A DNA stretch of 64,000 bases, taken from assembly GCA_905160935.1 (NCBI GenBank), contig CAJHZI010000409.1, positions 124,001-188,000 of the forward strand, given 5' to 3'. A program made the translations under genes and the position numbers. This stretch comes from Enchytraeus crypticus (taxonomy: Eukaryota; Annelida; Clitellata; Enchytraeida; Enchytraeidae). Each line of letters opens with the position of its first letter. Within the stretch, counting starts at the first letter, position 1. The notes under the pieces were generated by a model that did no database searches, had not been told where the DNA came from, and saw only the letters and a program-made list of their open reading frames with translations. This document shows, one piece after another, positions 53,218-64,000 of this stretch.

Positions 53218-56200
53218 TCACATGATGCTGCATGAGTTTCCATGCTGACCATTCTTGAGCTTCAGTCGAGACTTTGGATGGTACTTCTCCAGGTAGGCAA
53301 GCTGCTTAGCGTTGATGGCTCCCCGTCTCTTTCTAGAATTGTGCAAAACAAAATACAACAATTAAAGCTGGTAAAGAAGCTAAAGCTCATGTTAACGTCA
53401 ATTTCCTCACTCGAAAGCGATGTCAGCCACGGGCGAGTCCAGGAATTCAAACATAAAGGCACATACAAGCAGAGGATCAAAAACTGTACATTCTATAGAC
53501 CTTTTATAATACATAGTGGCAGCTCTGCTCAGATCATAACAAATAGTGGTGGGGGAGTGAGGAGGGGTGTGTGTTTATATTACATGGCGGACAAAGTTGA
53601 ATATCTGCCCATATATTATTATTTATTTCTATATTAACAGAATGATATTAAATGTATTAGAAAGGAAATTATATCAATTTTTTATCAACTGTTCAATTAT
53701 TTTCAATTACTTCTGAAATGATGATAGAGAAATATTTTAGCGTTGATGGCTCCCGTCTCTTTCTAGAATTGAGCAAAACACAAGAAAACACTTAAAACAT
53801 ACAGGCACATACAAGCAGAGGTTCAAAAACTGTATATTCTACAATGCTTAGCACTAACCACTACTCTGGCGTATTGCAGAGAACAAGTCATAGTCATCAT
53901 AATTTGAAGATTTTCAAACGGTGCTGTTTATCATGCATGCAGCTTACAAATAAATCTACTTCCCGTACAATTAAAAACGTTAACTTCGAGCTAGGCGTAT
54001 ATATAAATAGGCACCAACTCAGAATTTCTTTTCACGAAATCGTAGTCTTTCTCAGAAGTGTCCTTCGAGTCTCAGTCAGCCTCTAGACACTTATATAGCT
54101 GTCTGACTCTATATTTTTTGGGGAGAGGATATGGTGTAACGGTTAGAGCGTTCGCCTCGGATACAAATGGCCTGGGTTCAAAGCTCAGATCAGTCAAGTA
54201 ATGATGGATATCCCCTTGGGCCCATGGAAGGTTAATCTTGTATCGGAGTTTGCCGCCTATTGGCGCAATCAATAGCAAAGATATGATTAACCATGGAAAG
54301 GATTAATAATAACCTGCCAGGAGCCTGTAAAGCGGTCTCGAAGACTGGACACCGGCCATGACACCGCTATAGAAGTTTGCGGAGGTTATTATTTTTCATT
54401 GAGCGCTACTGTGACATTCTGCATGAAGTGAGTCTAGTATTTCAGATTTTAAATAGAACGATTCACATGAGGCTGTTATATTATCAAAACGACAGAGGTT
54501 ATAACTTAATTTATTTACTTATATATTTTTATGGCACTTATTAATTTTCTATAGTATAGTAAGTATAGATAAGTTACAATTGATCATCTATGCGTGGTAC
54601 TGGAAGGATAATTATAAGAGATCTAGACTTTGTACTGACTGTCTAATGAGAGCCACGGCGTCTTCATACTGCATGCCCAGTTCAATAAGAGCTAGAGCCA
54701 CTAGGACAGGTGCCCTGAAACACACAGACACACATACACACAAGTACATATAGAGCCACTAGTACAGATGCCCTGAAACACATAGACACATATAGACACA
54801 CATACACACAAGTACACATAGAGCCACTAGTACAGGTTCCCTGAAACACATAGACACACATACACACATACATACACATAAATACACATAGAGCCATTAG
54901 AACAGGAGCTCTGAAACATATAGACACACATAGACACACGCATACACATAAGTACATATAGAGCCACTAGAACAGGTGCACTGAAACACAGACACACATA
55001 GACACACCCATACACATAAGTACATATACAGCCACTAGTACAGGTGCACTGAAACACATAGACACACATACACACACATACATACACATAAGTACACATA
55101 GAGCCACTAGAACAGGAGCTCTGAAACATATAGACACACATAGACACACAAGTACACATAAGTAAACATAGAGCCACTAGTACAGGTACACTGAAACACA
55201 TAGACAAACCGAGACACAAAGACATAGAAAATGATTGTGTATAATAACTTGTAAACGATTTGCATTCTCTCAGAGACCTTTGACGGAAAACTATACTGGA
55301 GTGAAAACTGGGTGTTCAACCGGATAGGAAGCCTTGCGTCCTCTTTGATCGCATAGTTTTTACGTAATTTCTTATGCGCATTTTTTGTTTTATTTGGCAC
55401 TTACAGGACGTATTGCACTTACTACTTAAATTCTGATCTTGCTTATTTAATTTTATTTGTCACACGTTCAATGATGTGATTACTCTCTGAATTTTGTAAA
55501 ATAAAACATATTTTCTTCTTCCTCTTATTCACATAGTGCCACTTGTACAGGAGCACTGAAACACATAAGCACACATACACACAAGTATACATAGAGCAAC
55601 TAGTACAGGTGCCCTGAAACACATAGACACACATACACATGCACAATAACCATAAAACATGAAAAGAGAGAATTTAGAGATGATAAAGGAGTCCAGCATC
55701 ACTCCAGACCACCAAGGCAAACAATAACAACATGTAGAGACCTGCCTAGTCCAGCCACACAGTGACAGGCCACACAGCTGGAAGGGTCTTCCGTGAACCG
55801 TGCCCTCACCACGTTGAACCATTCTACTATCACATTGTCCGGGGGCGGCGATCCGTCGTCAAATGGCAGGTCCTACAATCAATCAATCCATCAATCAATC
55901 AATGACAAGTACATAAAGGGTTAAGCAATTCTATATATTAGTTAGCATGAAAAAAAGCAAAAAAAGCTGGTAAAGTTAATGTTAGCGTCAGTTTCCTCAC
56001 TTGAAAGCGATGTCAGTGACAGGCGAACCCAGGATTTGAACTTCGCACATACTGATCCGCGGTCGAATGTCTTACCGACATTGTCACTGGCTCCAGCCAG
56101 TAACTATAAAGGTCGTAATTATAGACCGTCCCTTCCTCTGTACAAAACTAAAATGTGGTCGATGAAGGAATTACAGATTACTTGTAATTTAATTCACACT

Positions 56201-57836
56201 CAGAACAAATCCTATTAGTTACACCTTCCTCATGCTAGCGATTCTATAATGAAATACGCGAAGCCGCCTGAAGTGAGATTAGCATAGAATAGCGATCAGC
56301 GGTTCAATAAAATATTAACACATCCACTGATCTCTTAACGTCATTAAGATATTAGAGTAGCGTTCATGCGAGTAGGCGTTATGTATAGTCCTCTATAGCA
56401 GCTCATGTCTCATTTACATTTAATTATTTTAAATAAGAGATTGTAGTTATTCCAGTAGATTCTTTCACTGTCCATTCAACGCTACTGTGGCTGTTAGCAT
56501 AGAGCGGCGCTTTCTAAATATGCTTATTATTGACGTCCCTGACATGATTCTTGCATGAAGAAACGGACGTTAAACCTTTATTATTATTACTTTATTCCTA
56601 TCATGAACCTAGTAAAACTAGAAGACAAGAGAAGATGATGATGTGCCTTAGAACTATCGGAACAGAGAATAAGAGCACTGCTAATTTACAATGCAAAACA
56701 ATAATAATTCAAACAGTAATAATAATAGTTGATTTCACTACTTTAATAGTATAGCGCTTAACAAAATGCTCCAGTACGTCGCATCTATTTAAATTTTAAT
56801 AGAACATGATGTAACAATTTTCAGTGAGATCAGCAAGTTAACTTCAGCGCAATGAAGTAAAGTCAGGGTAATTCAGTTTGTCGAGTAAGCAGCAACAACA
56901 CTTACAACGACCCCGATGTTTTCTTTACTAAGCCTGGAGATGTTGTATGTGGGGTCACACACTCTAACGACGTCCTTCACATTGTGCTTCTTCAACTCCT
57001 ACACAAACAACAGGTACACACAACATCACATAAACATAGTATCACATACACATACACCACATACACATTACATCACATACACCAAGTACACATTACATCA
57101 CATACACCACGTACACACATCATCACATACACCACGTACACACATCATCACATACACCACGTACACATTACATCACATACACCACGTACACACATCATCA
57201 CATACACCACGTACACATTACATCACATACACCACGTACACACATCATCACATACACCACGTACACATTACATCACATACACCATGTACACATTACATCA
57301 CATACACCACATACACATTACATCACATACACCACGTACACATTACATCACATACACCACGTACACATAACATCACATACACCACATACACATTACATCA
57401 CATACACCACGTACACATTACATCACATATACCACGTACACATAACATCACATACACCACGTACACACAATATCACATACACATAGTATCAAATACACAT
57501 ACACCACGTACACATAACCCCACATACACCACGTACACATTACATCACATACACCACGTACACATAACATCAAGTACACACATCATCACATACACATAGT
57601 ATCACATACACACACAACATCACATACATATAGCATCACATACACATAGTATGTGATACTATGTTTACATACTATGAACACATAGTACACATTTCTATGA
57701 ACCACAGACACAACGTACTGACCTCTATGAACTTGTCCATGGTGGAGTCAGTGGGACAGTAGGTGATGAGGAACCTCATGTTCTTGTACTCTATCTCAGC
57801 GGGCTCAGGCTTCTTCAGCTTCAGAGCGGCCGACAT
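53218..57836 (-). CDS. PTP4A: PTP4A/PRL protein tyrosine phosphatase (5 exons)
   Basis: Predicted 175 aa (human PRLs are about 173). Exons in transcript order: 57723-57836, 56906-56998, 55742-55872, 54640-54714, 53218-53332; all GT-AG and in frame. It is a small dual-specificity-type phosphatase that sits on membranes through a C-terminal prenyl group. The active-site loop HCVAGLGR is at residues 106-113 (Cys107, Arg113) and the general-acid loop PFDDG is near 72-76. The conserved APVLVALALIE helix follows. The C-terminus ends in a basic stretch and CSIM, a CAAX box favouring farnesylation; vertebrate PRLs end in two cysteines (CCxQ). Two deviations from the vertebrate sequence as I remember it: DLPFDDG for DWPFDDG, and Cys105 for Val two residues before the catalytic Cys. 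The start ATG opens MSAALKLKKPEPAEIEYKNM and fits the family length. Confidence 0.95.
53365..53450 (-). repeat. SINE-1 insertion in PTP4A intron 4
   Basis: AAAGCTGGTAAAGAAGC ... TTTCCTCACTCGAAAGCGATG ... GGGCGAGTCCAGG. It interrupts sequence that is continuous in the duplicate at 53741-53835. Confidence 0.75.
53741..53835 (-). repeat. Partial duplicate of PTP4A exon 5 acceptor
   Basis: TTAGCGTTGATGGCTCCC + GTCTCTTTCTAGAATTG repeats the first ~25 nt of exon 5 and its 3' splice site with one base deleted. The adjoining intron (GGCACATACAAGCAGAGG) is repeated as well. Confidence 0.82.
54125..54385 (+). repeat. SINE-5 (tRNA-derived) copy
   Basis: GGATATGGTGTAACGGTTAG (A box) and CTGGGTTCAAAGCTC (B-box-like) form a tRNA-like head; a ~200-bp body ends GCGGAGGTTATTATT. 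It lies in PTP4A intron 4. Only one copy was seen. Confidence 0.6.
54740..55215 (-). repeat. Minisatellite made of PTP4A exon 4 acceptor copies
   Basis: On the minus strand each ~55-75-bp unit reads TGTGTTTCAG|GGCACCTGTA + CTAGTGGCTCTATGTG. The true exon 4 begins TGTGTTTCAG|GGCACCTGTC + CTAGTGGCTCT. About seven units are here and two more at 55535-55650. Confidence 0.88.
55535..55650 (-). repeat. Two outlying copies of the exon 4 acceptor repeat
   Basis: Same unit as 54740-55215 (CACTTGTACAGGAGCACTG and CTAGTACAGGTGCCCTG, plus strand), closer to exon 3. Confidence 0.8.
55963..56100 (-). repeat. SINE-1 copy, reversed, PTP4A intron 2
   Basis: AGCTGGTAAAGTTAATGTTA ... GATTTGAACTTCGC ... CACTGGCTCCAGCC. 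Confidence 0.82.
56530..56590 (+). repeat. SINE-2 3' end, PTP4A intron 2
   Basis: GACGTCCCTGACATGATTC ... AACGGACGTTAAACC + TTTATTATTATT. Confidence 0.62.
57005..57660. repeat. ~25-bp minisatellite, PTP4A intron 1
   Basis: More than 20 units of CATCACATACACCACGTACA with CATTA/CACAT variants, next to the exon 2 acceptor. The 227-codon Thr/His-rich frame is an artefact. Confidence 0.92.
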
Positions 57837-58840
57837 CCTGACCCAATTCTTAGGGGTGGTTCTAGCAGGGGAGGGGAGAGTAGAATATGAAGAGGGGGAA
57901 GCGCTACAAGAGCGAGGAGGATTTAGAGGAGACTAAGTCAGATAACGTTGAACTGATGAGAAAACTGCAGCTACACGTCGTCTATTTCATTCAGTTAATA
58001 GGCAGATGACGAAGACGGCAATGTCATCCAATTTCCCGCAAGAAAAATACTGCAAATAAAAATTTCTAAACTGGCAATCCGTACAGCGCGACAATAGGCA
58101 AAATATAATTTGTACGATACGTACGAAGTTAAAAATACGTCGATTTGATATTCAGATGAGCGGGTAAAATCTTAGTAGAATCACAGCCTGGTTCATGTCA
58201 TCAGAAGCTGCAGTTCAAAATCTTCCTGAGCCTATTAAATAGCACCCTCAGTGTGACTAACCTAGTCTGATATCAAGTCAATCTTAATTAACTTACCAAA
58301 AGTTGCTGATTCATTTGCAGCAAGATAAATCCTTAACAAATACTAATACATATGACTTTCGATATCAATCGAAATTTCAATCAAATATATTGTCGATTAC
58401 TGAATGTCAACGTTGAATAGGTGAAGCTCTTTGGATTCAGTTAGACTTCAGTGTGAGGAGGTATTTGATAATTAATACTGTAGTTATTTCTTATGTCTCA
58501 GATACTCTGTGACCAGTGACCCAGTGAGAACAAAGATGGATTCTGCAGAACTCTCGTGTCAGACAGCCACGATGATTCCCAGTGTAAATCCCAGAGACTT
58601 CTCTAAAAACAATGATGACTCACAATCCCTATCCTTGCCGTTTTGAATATAAAACCAGGCTCGATTAGTATTAAGTAGGAGCAGCAGGGTGACAGATGAA
58701 TGACAGCCAATCAGCCAAAAACCTGAACTGCAGTGAGAAGATTACCAATGGTTTAAACCCACAGACCAGTTAACCCATTTCTTGAAATCGAAATAACCTT
58801 AGCAGCTCCCGCCGATAGCTTACACCCGCCAGAGCTGTTG
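57837..58840. other. 5' region of PTP4A
   Basis: Contains the 5' UTR and presumably the promoter on the minus strand. No TATA box or further exon could be supported. Confidence 0.35.
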
Positions 58841-58844
58841 ACCC

Positions 58845-59160
58845 CAGTGTACTTAACCTCGGCGGGCTGGTTCTGAGGAGCTCTGACCTGACCTATTAAC
58901 CTCGGCGGGCTGGTTCTGAGGAGCTCTGACCTGACCTATTAACCTCGGCGGGCTGGTTCTGATGAGCTCTGAACTGACCTATTAACCTCACGGGCTGATT
59001 CTGAGCAGCTCTGACCTGACCTATTAACCTCACAGGCTGATTCTGAGGAGCTCCGACCTGACCTATTAACCTCGGCGGGCTGGTTCTGAGGAGCTCTGAC
59101 CTGACCTATTAATCTCACGGGCTGATTCAGAGGAGCTCTGACCCGACCTATTCCACTAGA
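58845..59160. repeat. ~43-bp GC-rich minisatellite upstream of PTP4A
   Basis: Six to seven units of CCTCGGCGGGCTGGTTCTGA + GGAGCTCTGACCTGACCTATTAA. Some units lose the CpG (CCTCACGGGCTG). Confidence 0.9.
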
Positions 59161-59549
59161 TTTCAGAATGCTCTCACTTCCAGTGAAATCCTAAGAGCTC
59201 CCTTAGAGATTTTTACTAAGTCTTGATCGACACTAATCCGAAAGCAGAACTGTTCATAGGAAGAAGCTGAAGGGATACGAGTTAAGCGGATATTCTCAGA
59301 CTTCGATGATCTGTAGAACTGGCTTGTTCTATGTCGCCTTCAATTCTTTGATTACGATGAACAGATCTGACGATTGTTGAGCGGAATCAATTCAACCAAT
59401 GAACTGAGATCAGAGAAGAAATTTTCGAATACAGAGAGATTCCTCGTAATTATACCAAGTTCTCAAAGATCGCTGAAATCTTTCAGAATAGAGGGATGGG
59501 CTTCGCGTAATCCCCTTCTATTACAGTCTCTCTACAAATAACAAATAGT

Positions 59550-59645
59550 CACTATTTTATTAGTCAATATTTTATTAGTCAATATTTTATTAGTCAATAT
59601 TTTATTAGTCAATATTTTATTAGTCAATATTTTATTAGTCAATAT
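59550..59645. repeat. 15-bp perfect tandem repeat
   Basis: Six to seven exact copies of TATTTTATTAGTCAA. A SINE-2 end follows at 59715-59790 (GGCACGTCCCTGATGTCATC). Confidence 0.92.
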
Positions 59646-59794
59646 TGAGGATTTTCTACTCTTCTTGCACATTATTTCAAATCATTTAGGTAAATCGATT
59701 TTTATTGGCATGCGACTTGGGCACGTCCCTGATGTCATCCTTGTAATGAGGAAACGGGCGTTATACCTTTATTATTATCTTTATCATTGTTATT

Positions 59795-61229
59795 ACTATT
59801 ATTATTATTTTCAGTATTATTAAATAAATATAATCAGAGCAATCAATACAGAGTAACAACAGTAAATACTGGAAAGATTCTCTAAGCACTGGCAGATCTA
59901 GGAATTGAATCCATCCCTTCTGATTCTGTCTAGTACTGTAGTACACCTTATTAACTAACTAAACCAATTCTCCTAAAAATAGACGAAACACTCATTTCGC
60001 CAACAGGTAACTTTAGGAGCAATAGATAATAGATAGAATATGATTAAATGTGCGAAATAATATACTAGAAATTAATTCATATAATTTTATTGTGATATTT
60101 CCGGAGTCATAACTGCGTATATTAAATTAGAGAAAATTGACCTTCAAATACTATCATTGAAATTATTTTACTTCCTATTAGATATAATATAATACTACTT
60201 CCGGTTCCAAACTAATGTTATTAGATAGTTTTACGACCTCGTCAATTAGGTTTCCGATTCTGCTTCCGCTTTCCTTTTCTCGAATAACAATAAGTCTAAT
60301 ATAACTAATGGCTAAGCAATCTGCCGCAGCACCCTGGCTATAGAAGATATATCGTTGCATATTTCAATGACGTCAAGCATCTATGGGCTGTATATGTAAT
60401 ACAATGAATCACATTGTTTATATGTGCAAGATGCCATCAGACATGCATTGTATATGCTTCATCGCCATAATCTTACCCTGAATCCCAGATTGTGGGATCG
60501 GGATTGAAAATTTTGTAGCAATTTCTAGAGTATAGGAGCTCATCGACCGATTGCCCTTTCTGACGTTGGTTTGGATCTTAGTGTTTTGTCGCATTTACGA
60601 CAATTGCAGTACACGATTGGTCAATTCTTCAGCAACCCGGACACAACATGGGTAATGCATTGTATATACATTCTGCAATATACTTAACCACATTACACGC
60701 AATACACTGTACCGCATAGCAGCACGGCACCACATACGCACAAATATACAACATATTTACTAGACGTATAATTCACATTTTAAGCAAACACATTCAAACT
60801 CCTTGACAGGAACATCTTAATTCCATAGCTAGTTCTGAAATTGTCCTTATCATAAAATATATTAATGAATATGTTAGTTAAATTGTTGATGAAATTGATT
60901 ATGGATATATTAATGAAATTGTTACTAAAATTGCTAATGAAATTTGTTAATGAATATGTTAACATGTTAATGAAATAGTTAACTAGTAAGATTGTTTATG
61001 AATATGTTAATGAAATTGCTGGTGAAATTTGTTAATGAATATGTTAATATGTTAGTGAAATAGCTAGTGAAATTGTTAATAAAATTGAACGCAATTGCAA
61101 CAACAAGATAAGATCTGGAAGATTTTATATCATATAGAATCTTCCACATAGGATTTGAAAGATTTATTAACTTCCACACAGCTGGAACATAAATTCTGAA
61201 GAGACTGACAACTGAAGATCAAAGTTTAA
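59795..61229. other. Intergenic DNA with simple repeats
   Basis: 60480-60570 is a reversed copy of the 3845-type repeat. 60595-60655 is a reversed SINE-3 end (AACCCGGACACAACATGGG). 60840-61090 is a diffuse AATGAATATGTTAATGAAAT repeat. No genes seen. Confidence 0.5.
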
Positions 61230-61345
61230 GATTTGTACACGTGATCAAAGTTTAACGTCCGTTTCCCTACCGCTGTCAATCACACGGTCAGACAAATTCG
61301 AACCGATAATCTTCGGCTTATCGGGCAAGCGACAAGTAGAGATGG
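61230..61345 (-). repeat. SINE-2 copy with tRNA-like B box, reversed
   Basis: GTTTAACGTCCGTTTCCC is the reversed SINE-2 end; AATTCGAACCGATAATC is a reversed B box, suggesting SINE-2 is also tRNA-derived. A (CT)n run follows at 61420-61485. Confidence 0.55.
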
Positions 61346-61442
61346 GAGATTTGAACAAGAGAAATGAACTGGTACGAAAATAACCCTACATCGCTTTGTG
61401 CAAGTTTTGATGAGCCCCCTGCTCTCTCTCTTTCTCTCATTG

Positions 61443-61477
<35 letters not shown>

Positions 61478-61714
61478 CTCTCTTCAAGGCCAACACCATA
61501 GTTGAACAGACACTAATCATCTCACAATGACAAAACGTCTATAAATAGCACCACAAGCACTAGTCCGTAGAGTGGTCTATGTATTGCCTATCTTTTTGAA
61601 GGCGATAAGTTGTATAGGCCTACAATTATACAGCTTACTAAACAGACAAATACATACAGTACGTCTTACAAGTGTACAACAATCCAATGTAAAAAGTAAG
61701 TAAGCACTCATTAT

Positions 61715-61930
61715 AGTGGAATGATAACTATGTTGATATCTAACACTTTTTCATATCACACGTTTAAACCGTTAGGTAATTTAGACCATTTTCCTTATAA
61801 CCAGTCCAGTGAATGTCCGGGATTTTACTCTCAGATCAGCGCAGCTGGGATTCGAACCCACGAGGGTTCAATTCACCTCAGAATCTGTCATTTAAAGCTT
61901 CACGACGTTACCCCTACGGTATTGAGATAA
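61715..61930 (-). repeat. SINE-4 copy 2
   Basis: Same order as 21285-21510: CCAGTCCAGTGAATGTCCGG, TGGGATTCGAACCCACGAGG, GTTACCCCTACGG. Confidence 0.75.
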
Positions 61931-64000
61931 AAAATTTCTCTTACTTTTTACATTTACTGTTTACAAGTACGACAGCACTGTACGACCTATAGAGCTGTAA
62001 ATTACGGTATGATGTGCACTTCTCGCATACACAGCGATGGTATATTTATTTTACTTTATATTTATTGTTTTATTTCAGGTAATAACCCATACATGAATCC
62101 TGCACATACAACAATGCAACAAAAACCAGAAATGCAAATAGGCTGCGCATAAATTGAGCTATACCGTACTGACACTAAACATCTATATAGCAGTCAGGAT
62201 TGCTCTCTTGACCAACAAAACAAAAAGTCATTTAAAATTTAGAATAGAAAGACATTATCTACCTTCCACATTACACAATTAAAGCGCAGCGCCTGAAGTT
62301 ATCTAATTCAACACATGTTGTTACTAAAATCAATGAATATTACCGAGAAATTACAAAAAACAAATAACTATAACACTCCTATTGTTGATATACCATGTTT
62401 CTTGGGGTGGGGGATTCTGCTTATAATGATGTCGGCCCCTATGCCGTCCCTTCCCTATTGCTTATACTGATATATACCAAACAATAATGTAATGCAATTC
62501 ATTATAATACAACATAATTGAATACAAACAAAGCAATTATATTGCACTGTATAACAATGCAATTTAATATGAATAGACTGTTGTACCAATTTCAATACTG
62601 AACTCTCTGGTTGTGTGAGATTTTCTAGCGTATAGACATTCCTCAATCAGGACAAATACACGCGCACCTGAACGACCGCCATGAGAAATCAATTGAGATA
62701 CAATTATTACTCCAATAGTAGTAACCTTCTCTTGTCAATCAGTCACGAAGCCCCCCCCCCCCCTCTCTCTCTCCTATCTCTCTCTCTCTCTCTCTCTCTC
62801 TCATTAAATCACTTCGCACTACCAAATTTTCACAAGGATTTGAAGCTGAAATCAGCTTGATTTGACAAAATAGTACTTAAAGTGTTATTAAATCAGCATA
62901 CATGTCTAGTATGTAAAATTAAGATGTGAATCTATTTCTAGGAAATTTACTGTGCTATTAGCGGTTGTTGTGTAGAATAACCGTGTATTTTAATGTAAAC
63001 GAGTATAAGTTTTCTCAAACAATTATTCCTAAATAAATATAACGATAAATTAAATAAATAAACTTTCGACAACGAAAGAAAAGAACAGTGTACGTTATCT
63101 GAATCTAGTCAAATAACAAGTATTTTATTAAAACAATTACTTAAAAACAGAGCTAATCTCCGCTATTCCTGAAAAAATTGCAACTTAAATAACTTTAGAA
63201 CAATGTCATCTTATCTACGTCAAACACCAGCACTATAAATACTTAAAACAAAAAGCTTTGATATCAATATACAGAAGCACAAGTCCTCCATAGTATAATA
63301 AACGGAAAGTAAAAACTTCGATATCGATCTCATAACCCTACAGATTTAAGGGCAGGCATGCAAGTCGCTACATGACCAAGAATACAGTCAGCGTAAGTCA
63401 ACGTAAACACGTGTCGTGTAGCCAAAGTCATTTCAGCGAATTAACATACTGCATTAAAACAAATATTTATCAGACAATTAACAGCACAGTAATTATACAG
63501 TAGATCTCTCTCTCACACACACACACGTACACACAAACACACACACACCTTCACACACACGCGTACACAAATAAACAAACACAGCAACATAGACAGCTAA
63601 TTAGCATAGAGTTCAAATGACTCTAAGATAGGCGATTTGCTTATATCACGAGACAGAGATAAAACAATTAATAGTTAAGCTTAGAATCCTAACAATTTTT
63701 GTTTATATGATCAGCCAATACAAGCATACTGCATTGTAAATACCGACTGATGTTGCGATCTACACTGATATATAATAAAAAATAGCGTAATGCAATTCAG
63801 TGCAATACAACCCAATGCAATACAAACAGTACAATTGTTTGTATTGCACTGTGTTGCATTACAATGAATTGCATGAATTTTTGTACAATATAGTATATTA
63901 TATTATACTATATTGTACAATATAAATATAAATACAATATAAAATATAAATACAATATAAATATAAATTGTATATGTATACACTATAATGTGAACAGAGT
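61931..64000. other. Intergenic, no genes seen
   Basis: Simple repeats only: a C-run then (CT)n at 62750-62803, ACACAC at 63510-63560, and CAATGCAATACAA-type blocks at 62480-62560 and 63785-63890 (the latter an inverted repeat around CAATTGTTTG). Confidence 0.5.

Noticed and set aside
54682-55225. Cys/Val-rich minus-strand open frames
   Set aside because: They come from the exon 4 acceptor minisatellite and are not a separate gene.
56916-57599. 227-codon Thr/His/Tyr-rich open frame
   Set aside because: It is produced entirely by the 25-bp minisatellite in PTP4A intron 1.

Overview
The window is animal nuclear DNA, probably from an invertebrate. It is AT-rich, all protein genes are split by GT-AG introns, and it is full of microsatellites, minisatellites and tRNA-derived SINEs. 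The species cannot be named from the sequence. Almost every long open frame outside the exons described here is a translated simple repeat.

Layout. (1) 0.9-17.9 kb, plus strand: a 14-exon SLC6-family (neurotransmitter:sodium symporter) gene, called A here, predicted 769 aa. (2) 36.7-21.0 kb, minus strand: a 14-exon paralogue, gene B, predicted 731 aa. A and B lie tail to tail; 12 of 14 exons have identical coding lengths and all intron phases agree, so they are an inverted duplication. Some exons plus adjoining intron are nearly identical while others are clearly diverged, which points to gene conversion. (3) 36.7-41.7 kb: repeat-bearing intergenic DNA with a hAT-like coding fragment and a 255-bp palindrome. 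(4) about 41.76-49.1 kb, plus strand: a non-coding snoRNA host gene with a 5'TOP-like start. It holds six C/D snoRNAs with recognisable 18S guides (three SNORD27-like, two SNORD45-like, one SNORD44-like), two further C/D candidates and two H/ACA candidates. The recognised guides all point to the first ~175 nt of 18S rRNA. (5) 57.8-53.2 kb, minus strand: a five-exon PTP4A/PRL prenylated phosphatase gene, 175 aa. (6) 57.8-64 kb: intergenic DNA with minisatellites and SINE pieces.

The most unusual features are: the host gene that gathers snoRNAs which in mammals sit in different host genes; a recurring pattern in which intronic minisatellites are built from copies of the neighbouring exon's splice site plus part of that exon (both SLC6 genes and PTP4A); a coding-like 320-codon antisense frame inside intron 13 of gene A; altered sodium- and chloride-site residues shared by both SLC6 paralogues; and several long, perfect or near-perfect inverted repeats.

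SINE names are local: SINE-1 is the tRNA-like family with a 3' part ending near AACTGACGTTAACATTAGC; SINE-2 has a 3' part near CGGACGTTAAACCTTTATT; SINE-3 ends in (GA)n; SINE-4 and SINE-5 are two other tRNA-like families.
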